Part shown: positions 1 through 8,400 of the stretch, one piece after another
Position numbering within the stretch: position 1 is the first letter of the stretch
How the letters are laid out: each line of letters begins with the position of its first letter
Source of the DNA: Bacillota bacterium
Lineage (GTDB): Bacteria > Bacillota > Clostridia > Lutisporales > Lutisporaceae
Reading direction: 5' to 3'
NCBI GenBank assembly: GCA_023405875.1
Contig: JAEXXN010000298.1
Span: 1 to 10,951, forward strand
DNA: 10,951 nt
Program-made: the position numbers and the translations under genes
The notes under the pieces: generated by a model
What the model was told of the DNA's origin: nothing
The model's input: the letters and a program-made list of their open reading frames with translations, nothing else
Databases searched by the model: none

Positions 1-1130
1 CCCGTCTGCTGTTGGATCCAAAGCGCTGCTACTTCTACAAGTATATTGCTGCCCGTGTCGCTGTTGGTCAGTACAACCAGGCCCTGATTTTTGTCCGTCA
101 TTTGCAGCATTCTTGCCCGCCATCCCCTGTTGGCTCCGCCGTGTCCTATTGCAGTCTCTCCCTGTGGCAGCTCCATTAATTCATACCCCAGGCCCCAGGC
201 GTTGTTCAGAACGCCCTGTTTCATCAAAGCGACGGTCTCCGGTTTCAATATGCCTCCGCCGGCAGGCGATCCCGAAAAATCCATAGCTGCCGCCTGAAGC
301 TTTGCCAGGTCGGCTGAGGTCGTATACAACCCGGCTGCAGCTTTTTCAGTGAAAATATAGTTAGGCAGCTCCTGTCCCAATACCCCATATGCCTTTGAAG
401 TTCCGGACGCTGCTTCCTCTTTCCATTCAAAGGTACTGTTATCCATTCCCAGGGGCTTGAGGATTTCCTGCTCCATATACTGTGCAAAAGGTATCCCGCT
501 TACTTCCTCAATTACAAGCTGAAGAAGGGTATAGCCTCCCCCGGAATATTGGAATATGCTTCCGGGTTCATTAATGATCCTTACATCCCCTGCGCCATTT
601 GTATCCCCCCTGAGGGATTCTTCAAGCGATACAAGGCTTTCCGAGGACTTCACCCCCGCATAGCCCCGCAGCGAAAGACCCGCAGTATGACTCAATATCC
701 TGCGCAGTGTCACACCTTCGCTGCTGTATTGAGTTTCGGGAAGAGGCCAATTTTTTAAATATTTCTCAATAGGTTCATCCAGGGCTATTTTACCCTGGTC
801 AACCAGCTTCATGGCTCCCCATGCCGTAACTGTCTTGGATAGGGAACCAACCTGGAACATTGTATAAGCGGTAACCGGTTTTTGGGTGGAAACCTCTGCA
901 TAGCCATATGACATTGTAGATATCCTGCCTTCATCTATCACTGTTATTTCCACGCCCGGCACACCATATTTCTTCATCAGTCCGGGTAATTGACTGTCCA
1001 ATATGCTTTGTAATTCCGGTTCCCGGTCATCATACCCATTTGCTCCATGCACATCAACCGGTCCGAGCTGTACAGCGGCGCTGAGCAATATAAGCGCTGC
1101 CGCTAAAAGAATACACCTTCTGATTGACAT
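1..1130 (-). CDS. Secreted serine hydrolase of the beta-lactamase / PBP family (CubicO-like), partial at C-terminus
   Basis: Starts at ATG 1130 behind a perfect AGGAGG and stays open to the left edge (376 full codons, no stop reached). Residues 1-30 form a signal peptide: Arg-Arg near the start, a hydrophobic stretch, then a possible cleavage site near VHG/A. The catalytic motifs of the serine beta-lactamase fold are present: SLSK (Ser96 nucleophile, Lys99), YSG (Tyr195) and GHGG (His330). The second motif has Gly where class C enzymes have Asn; the YSGGGY form is common among CubicO-type hydrolases. The domain acts outside the membrane. Family members include esterases, D-aminopeptidases and the prodrug peptidase ClbP of colibactin, whose catalytic Ser95-Lys98-Tyr186 (from memory) fall at similar positions. 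In this operon it may mature a precursor or protect the producer. A true beta-lactamase role is less likely. Whether it has C-terminal membrane helices cannot be seen. Confidence 0.9.
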   Translation of the reverse strand, partial: MSIRRCILLAAALILLSAAVQLGPVDVHGANGYDDREPELQSILDSQLPGLMKKYGVPGVEITVIDEGRISTMSYGYAEVSTQKPVTAYTMFQVGSLSKTVTAWGAMKLVDQGKIALDEPIEKYLKNWPLPETQYSSEGVTLRRILSHTAGLSLRGYAGVKSSESLVSLEESLRGDTNGAGDVRIINEPGSIFQYSGGGYTLLQLVIEEVSGIPFAQYMEQEILKPLGMDNSTFEWKEEAASGTSKAYGVLGQELPNYIFTEKAAAGLYTTSADLAKLQAAAMDFSGSPAGGGILKPETVALMKQGVLNNAWGLGYELMELPQGETAIGHGGANRGWRARMLQMTDKNQGLVVLTNSDTGSNILVEVAALWIQQQT

Positions 1131-1145
1131 ACTGTATTCCTCCTA
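1131..1145 (-). promoter_or_regulatory. Stop codon overlapping the next gene's Shine-Dalgarno
   Basis: The exporter stop TAG (1145-1143) shares two bases with a perfect AGGAGG (1144-1139), which lies 8 bases before the hydrolase ATG at 1130. Ribosomes ending the exporter would stand on the hydrolase initiation site, which suggests translational coupling and roughly linked amounts of the two proteins. Confidence 0.8.
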
Positions 1146-2429
1146 ATTATTTAATTTGCCGACAAACTCTCTGAAGTATTTATTTCTGCTCTGAGTCATG
1201 CAAATAGTAAATACCGTCATACCTGCCACGACCGGTATATATATCCAATCCGCCTTTTGAAGAGCAATTCCGAATATCCACATTCCTATTGGCGTAGATA
1301 TATTAAGCGCGGTATATAGGACGCCGAATACCCTTCCCCTGAGCGCCTCGGGTATTTTCAACTGATAGTGGGAAATCAAAGGCACATTTTGTATCGTATT
1401 GAGCATGCCATATGAAAAAATCAAGAAAATATATATCACCGTGATTGTCCACATGGATGCTTCCGAGAAAAGCGGCAGCCGCGGGAATATCCATAATATG
1501 ATGAGCAGTGCCTGAGCCTCAAGAAGCACAAAAAATCTTTTCAGTATCGGTTCTACAGTTTTGCGGGTTATTACAAATACCGCACCTATGATACTGCCCA
1601 TAGCCCATGAGGATTGTATCAATGATAATTGAATTCCCGATATCTTTATTACGTTATAGGTTATATACTGCAATACCAATAGTACCATAGGGTTCAGCAG
1701 AGCATTGAGGATAACTGCCATAGTCAACAGGAACTTCAGTATTTTTTCTGTATCCAAATATGCAAAAACCTCTTTGACATTCTGTATATAGCTGCCTGAT
1801 TGAACCGTCTCCGACATTTCCCTCTGCTTGTTATAAACCAGGAAAACCTCAGAAATCCCTGATAGGATGTAGGAAACTGCATTAATTATGAGGATCATTT
1901 CCATGCCGATTTGTTTGTACAGCATCGCTCCCAGGATCGGGCCGGTAATATTTATTACGGCACCCAGGCCCTGGAATGCGGAGTTTACCTTCGGAACCTT
2001 TTCCTTGCCGACAAAATTCGGAATGGAGGCATTGATCGCCAGATTGAAGAATGCCTGGATGGTGTTCAGTATTACTACATAAATTATAAAAATAAATATC
2101 GTTGTGGAATACAGCTTGAAAAATATGCTGAAGACAAACACACTCAACCCTGACAAGATATCGCTTATTACAATGATCCTTTTTTTATCATAGCGGTCCA
2201 CATAGACCCCTGCAAGGATATTGACCAATACTCCGGGTAATATTCCAAAGCTTATAACCATTGTAAATGCAGCTGCCGACTTTGTTATATCCAGTATATA
2301 GAGGCTCAGTGCAAAGTTGAAGGAAACTGTACCAAGGTTGGAGACCAACCGCCCCAGCATTAGAATTATAAAATTCTGATAGAAATTATTTTGAGCAGCA
2401 GGCTTGAGCTCTGCTTTTAAACCTTCCAT
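1143..2429 (-). CDS. MFS efflux transporter, DHA3 (macrolide-efflux-like) family
   Basis: A 428-residue inner-membrane protein with many hydrophobic helices across its length, consistent with the usual 12. Family members expel drugs or natural products using the proton gradient. The cytoplasmic loop between helices 2 and 3 carries GVYVDRYDKKR (74-84), a good match to MFS motif A. The C-terminal half has NVPLISHYQLKIPEALRGRVFG (348-369 region), whose GRVFG ending is typical of DHA3 permeases. Length fits the family and both halves are complete. It sits just downstream of the synthetases and just upstream of a secreted hydrolase. Export of the cluster's product, and thereby self-protection, is the likely role. 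The substrate itself cannot be read from the sequence. Confidence 0.92.
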   Translation of the reverse strand: MEGLKAELKPAAQNNFYQNFIILMLGRLVSNLGTVSFNFALSLYILDITKSAAAFTMVISFGILPGVLVNILAGVYVDRYDKKRIIVISDILSGLSVFVFSIFFKLYSTTIFIFIIYVVILNTIQAFFNLAINASIPNFVGKEKVPKVNSAFQGLGAVINITGPILGAMLYKQIGMEMILIINAVSYILSGISEVFLVYNKQREMSETVQSGSYIQNVKEVFAYLDTEKILKFLLTMAVILNALLNPMVLLVLQYITYNVIKISGIQLSLIQSSWAMGSIIGAVFVITRKTVEPILKRFFVLLEAQALLIILWIFPRLPLFSEASMWTITVIYIFLIFSYGMLNTIQNVPLISHYQLKIPEALRGRVFGVLYTALNISTPIGMWIFGIALQKADWIYIPVVAGMTVFTICMTQSRNKYFREFVGKLNN

Positions 2430-2444
2430 TCCGATGCCGCCTTT
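2430..2444 (-). promoter_or_regulatory. Ribosome binding site of the exporter gene
   Basis: Minus-strand AAAGGCGG (2444-2437), one mismatch from AAAGGAGG, stands 7 bases before the ATG at 2429. The gap to the preceding stop is 52 bases. It contains no hairpin with a T-run and no clear promoter, so the exporter gene is probably co-transcribed with the synthetases. Confidence 0.6.
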
Positions 2445-2481
2445 CCATTTATAAATTTAACCATCTTTAGCTGAAATGACA

Positions 2482-5400
2482 CTATCCGATGATCCGGGCA
2501 ATTATCCGTGAAAGCTCCTCCGCGTGGCTTTTAATGAAATAGTGCCCCGCTCCTTTTATGGTTATTGCCTGTACCTGATCGCTGTATTTTTTCCACCCCT
2601 TATATCTGAATAAATAATCCTTTGTCAGCAGGTCGTTGCTTCCCAGGATACAATATATCGGAGGCTTCAATTTGTACTGCTCCTTTAGCCCGGGGTAGAT
2701 GTTCAGGAAATAATCCCGCATTTGAAGCACATCATGCCGGAAGCTGTTCATGACAAAGGACAGCTCACCGGCTTCCATCGGATAATCGAAGCCTCCAAGC
2801 CTTTGCAGGAATGCGTGGATGTCTTCATCACTTTTATTCTCATAAATATCCAGCTTATTGCTGCCCAGCAGCCGCTTTTTGACCGGCAATACGGCGCCCA
2901 GGCATATGCCCTTGATCTCGATGCCTTCCTTCAGCAAAAGCCTTGCAATTTCTAATGTCAATGCCGCTCCTACACAGTGTCCGTATAATATCATGGGTTT
3001 TTTTACAGTATTTTTGATTTCTTCTGAACACAGTCTTGCAACATTTGCTACAGTATCCAATTCATCCCTCACGGCAGCCGTTTCATGACCGGGTATTATT
3101 ACCGAGTAAAGAGGAACTCCCGGTTTGCTGCTTGCCATTGCATCTGCCAGAGGCTTGTACACAACAGAGCTGCCCCCTCCATACGGAATACATACCAGGG
3201 CAGGCATTTGTTCCTGTTCTGCTTCCACCGTTGTCAGCCTGTTAAGCAGCAGCCTCCCCTCTCCGCCTTTCTTTGACAGCTTATCGGAAAGCTGTTCGAT
3301 TGTCGGATATCGGAATATATCTGCCAGGGTCAATCTGCCGTTCAGTCCCGAAACTATCCTCAATGCTTTGAAGGAATCTCCGCCTATTGAAAAAAAGTCG
3401 TCTTTTATGCCGATCCTGTCATTTTCAAGTACCCTTCGCCATACCGTGAGCAGCTCTTCCTGGCAGCTATCTTTCGGCCCTTCATAGGGCACCCCTGTTG
3501 CAAGCTTGCATTCAGGCTCCGGCAATGCATTGCGATTCACCTTCCCATTGGCTGATAAGGGCAGCTCTTCCATCACCTCATACCATGCCGGTATCATATA
3601 TTCCGGCAAGGATTTTTTCAGGTACTCCTTCAAAGTTTTAACGGTAACAGATCCGTTTATCACTATATAAGCACATAAATACTTGTTTCCCTCTTTATCC
3701 TCCCTGTCGACGACAACCGCCTCTTTAACAGCTTCATGCTTTTGCAATATGTGTTCGATTTCACCCAATTCTATCCTGATGCCCCTTATTTTTACCTGAT
3801 AATCGATCCTTCCCAGGTAGGCAATGTTTCCGTCCGGTATCCATCTGGCAGAATCGCCGGTACGGTACATACGGGTATCCGGTGTAAAGGGATTTGGAAC
3901 AAATTTTTCAGCCGTCAGCTCTTCTCTGTTCAGGTAGCCTCTGGCCAGGCCGTCCCCGGCAATGCATAGCTCCCCCGGAATACCTATGGGCTGCAGATTG
4001 TCATGCTTGTCGACAACATAAAGCTGTATGTTGTCTATAGGCCTTCCGATAGGTATACTGTTGATTCCGCTTTGAGGCAGGCAGTCATACCATGATACAT
4101 CGACAGCAGCTTCTGTAGGTCCGTATAAGTTGGTCAATATCGTACCATTGGCAGCATGAAGCAGACGGTTGAATTTCTCCACATGTTTGACCCCCAGGGC
4201 TTCACCGCTTGCAAATACCCGTTTCAGGGATTTCAGCCTGCCCTGGCATTGCTTCGCCTCCACATATTCGAGAAAGATAATCAGCATCGAGGGAACAAAA
4301 TGCATCACAGTAATACCGTTAGTACAAATTGCATTGGTGATCGTTTCCGGGTCCTTCTCACCGTCAGGCTCCAGAAAGCATACCGACGAGCCTGTAACAG
4401 ACCACCATAAAAGCTCCCATACCGATACATCAAAGGTGTAAGGCGTTTTTTGCAGTATCCTGTCTTTGTCGCCTATGGGGTACTGCTTTTGCATCCAGTT
4501 GATGCGGTTTATAATGGAATAATGCTCTATCATGACCCCTTTAGGCTTCCCTGTGGAACCGGAGGTGTAAATTACATAGGCAAGGTTCTGAGGTGTTAAG
4601 CTGCACTCAGGATTTTCCGTACATTTTTCGTAGCAAGCTTCTCCGTCCAGCACAAGGATCCTTCCGGTATAATCGAGGCATTGCCTGAACCGCTCCTGTG
4701 TAAGCATCACCCTTGCACCGCTGTCCTCCAGCATGAAAGCGGCACGGGCGTTGGGATAATTGGGGTCAATGGGCATATATGCGCCTCCCGCCTTCAATAT
4801 TCCCAAAATGGCAACTGCCATCTCCAGGGAACGCTCCAAATAAAGCGCTACAATAGAATCCGGCTTGACCCCCTCCTTCTTCAGCCTCCAGGCAAGAGCA
4901 TTGGCTTTACGGTTCAATTCCCTATAAGTCATTGAACGATCCCGGTATACAGCCGCAACCTTCTGCGGATGCCTTTCCGCCAGCTCCTCAAACACCCTGT
5001 GGAAATATCTGTCCTTGATATATTCCGATTTTGAAGGATTAAACACATGTTTTATCTGTGATTGTTCATCTTCTGTAAGCATAGCAAGCCTTGACAACTC
5101 AGCCTCGCTGTCGCTGATTACCGAACTCAGCAGACATGAATAATGTCCGGCCATCCTTTCAACCGAGCTTTGGGCAAAAAGCTTGCTGTCATACTCGAAA
5201 ATCAGCTCCAGGCCTTCATCCCGCTCAAAAGCGGTCAGGTGAATGTCAAATTTCGATGCGTTATGCTTCATAACCACCGGTTCAAAATTGAGCCCCTCCA
5301 ACTCCATGTCAGGAGGCTGGATATTCTGCATTACAAACATTGTGTCAAAAATAGGGTTTCTGCTCATATCTCTCCGGGGCTGAACCTTGTCGATCAATTT

Positions 5401-8400
5401 TTCAAATTGGTATAATTGATAGGCCTGTCCATCAGTTACTATCTGTTTGACTTCCTTCAGATATTGTATAAAGGTCTTTTCTCCCTTTGGAAAGCTTCTT
5501 AATGCAAGAGTGTTGACAAACACGCCGATGATGCTCTGCAAATCAGCATGAGGCCTTCCATGGACCGGTGAACCTACCACTATATCCTCCTGCCCGGTAT
5601 ATCTGTACAGCAAGGTTTTATAGGCAGTTAACAGTAATGTATACAGGGTCGTATTGTTTTTCGTGCATATATCCTTTAAACGATTCAACACAGCTTTATC
5701 AAGCCTGCTGGCCAACCTGCCCCCCTCATAGCTTTTTACCGCCGGTCTGGGAAAATCACAAGGCAGGTTCAGAACAGGTACGGCTCCGGTATTAAAAATA
5801 TTCAGCCAGTACTGTTCCTGCTCCTCCATCCCCTTTGCTCCCGAAGCCCCGTGTTGCCATTCGGAGTAATCCTTATATTGCAGTTTTAAGTCAGGCAGCG
5901 CGGTTCCCCGGTAGCAATCCAGCATTTCTTTAACCAGTATGGTCATGGAAGCGCCATCAGAAATAATGTGATGAATATCCAGCAGCAATAAATATTTACT
6001 ATCATCAAGTTCAACCAATGCCGCCCTTATTAAAGGGGTATGTCCCAGCTCAAAGGGCTGCACGAATTCTGCAAGAATTTCCTCCGGTGTTTTTACGCCC
6101 TTCATTTGCTGCAGCTCAAAGGAAGCTTCGGAAGCAATGGTTTGCAGTATTTCCCCTTCTGAAAAGTTAAAAGAAGTCCTCAGGGAATCATGGCGTTCTA
6201 TCAATGAAGCAAACGCTCTCTCAAGCTTTGCTATATCCGGCTTGCCGTTAATGAGCAATGCAGTCGGCATGTTATAGGCTATGCTGTCCGGATCAAGCTG
6301 CTGCAGCGCATAAATCCTTTTTTGCGCTGATGAAGCCTTGTAATCTTTTTTCACAGCCGAAGGCTTCAAATCTGAAAAAAGTTCATCCCTCTTATCAATT
6401 GCCTTGGTATCTATCGCAGCCGCAAAGCTCTCAATAGTCGGATACATAAGCAGCTCCTTGACCGAAGCATGCAGGATACCCTCTTTATTCAGCCGGTTGA
6501 CAATCTGCAGTGCAATGATAGAGTCTCCTCCCAGCTCATAGTAATTGTCATCAATATTCAGCTCGCTGTATCCAAGGGAATCCATCCATATACGCGCAAT
6601 ATAACCTTCAGTCTCTGAATAGCTGTCATCCGCCCTTCCCTTAAGTGCAACAGTGTTTTTACCGGAGCCCTCTTCCCCTGACCGAATTTTGAGCCTGGAT
6701 ACTTCCGTCTCCAGGTCATCCGGGAGCTTAACAGCCTCGCTTATCCTTTCAAGCAGCTTCATAAGGTCCTGCTCCTGGGAATCCTTTTTTCTGCCTGCGG
6801 GAATTTCCAGCCAGCACCGCTCCCGGTCGAAGGGATAGCCGGGCAGGTTCAACCGCTTAAGCTCTTTATCCTTATAAAAGCTCTCCCAATCAATATCCTC
6901 GCCATTGACATATCTGTCCGCGATTATTTCTTCTTCCCGGCCTGCACCAATGCTGCTTTGCTTATCCGGGAAGCAACCCGAAGCCAGCTCCTCCAGCTTC
7001 CCTATCAATTGCTCCAGTCCGTCAAACACAATAGCCCGGCGGAATTTGTAATGCCCTCTTCCGGTGTTGGCAGTATAGCACAGTGACGATAAGCTGATAT
7101 TTGGCTCCCGCTTCAGAAATACCAGGTATTGTTCAATAATATTCCTTAAAGCTGATTCACTCTTTGCAGATAATCCAAGAATATGGGGAGTCTTTTCCGG
7201 CTTCTGTACGTCCCGTTCTCTTTCAGGCGCTTCTTCCAGCACCATATGGCAGTTGGTGCCGCTGAACCCGAAGGAGCTTACCCCGCATCGCCTGGGTGTG
7301 CCCGTATTCTCCCATACCCTGAGCCGGTCGTTTACATATACGGGAGACTCTTCAAAAGCAATCTTTCTGTTGGGATAGCTGAAATGGATTGTAGGAAAAA
7401 GCATTTTATATTTTAGCGACAATACTGCTTTTATCAAGCCAAAAATACCGGCAGCATTACCCAAATGCCCTATATTGGTTTTTACCGAGCCTATTGCGCA
7501 GAACTGCCTGCGGAGAGTGTACCTGTTAAAGGCCCGGGTCAGTCCTTCTATTTCAATGGGATCACCAAGCTTGGTACCTGTTCCGTGTGCTTCAATATAG
7601 GTAATTGTTTCAGGAGCTGTCCCTGCATTCTCCCAGGCTTTCGCAATTACCTCCTCCTGGGCGGCAGCATTGGGCGCCGTGAGACCGACGGATGCACCGT
7701 CATGATTGACGGCGCTCCCTTTTATTACCGCATAAATGGGATCGCCGTCCTTCTCCGCCTTATATAACGGCTTGAGCACTATAACCGCAGCTCCTTCGCC
7801 CATACCTGTGCCGTCAGAGCTGTCGTCAAAGGTTTTTGCCCTGCAGTCCGACGCTTCTATCCCAAGCTGTACCTCGTTGTCCACCGGTAAAAAGTGCAGC
7901 TTTACAGCCCCGGCCAGGGCCATATCACATTCTCTGTTCCTTATGCTCTGGCAGGCAGCGTGAACTGCTACCAGCGAGGCTGAACATGCCGTATCTATCA
8001 ACATGCTCGGGCCCTTCAGGTCCATAAGGTAAGATATGCGGCTGGCAATGATCGGCGGTAAATTGCCTGCTATTGACATGGAAAGGGCTTCCGGTTCAAC
8101 ATCTGTAATATACTGTCTGTAGGCAGAGCCGCTATGGCTGCTGAAACCGAGGAATACTCCGGTACGGCTTCCTGCCAGCCTTTTTCCACCGTAGCCTGCG
8201 TCTTCGATCGCCTTCCACGCCGTCTCCAAAAATATCCTTTGGTTGGGGTCCATAAGGCTGGCTTCCTTGGGAGTCAGCTTAAAAAAGCGATAGTCGAACC
8301 TGTCGATCTCATCCAGGTAAGCCCCTTCGGAATACTTTGTATTCTCATCCTTCCTTTTAGCATATTCCAGGTATGAATCCGCTTCCTTCCGCCTTGCTTC

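Noticed and set aside
245..487. 80-residue minus-strand open frame within the left-end gene
   Set aside because: It is in a different frame from the hydrolase, whose frame stays open from 1130 to the window edge with ordered catalytic motifs.
1..1130. Plain antibiotic-resistance beta-lactamase
   Set aside because: The YSG and GHGG motifs fit the broad CubicO-type hydrolase group rather than class A (SDN, KTG) or classic class C (YxN, KTG) enzymes, and the context is a biosynthetic operon.
2434..2475. Small minus-strand open frame (ATG GTT AAA ...) in the gap before the exporter
   Set aside because: About 15 codons, no Shine-Dalgarno, and it runs into the exporter's start. It is unlikely to be a leader peptide because no hairpin or attenuator structure is visible.
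3125..3487. 120-residue open frame on the plus strand opposite the thioesterase and carrier region
   Set aside because: Antisense to well-supported coding sequence, Ser/Pro-rich, no motif and no start signal.
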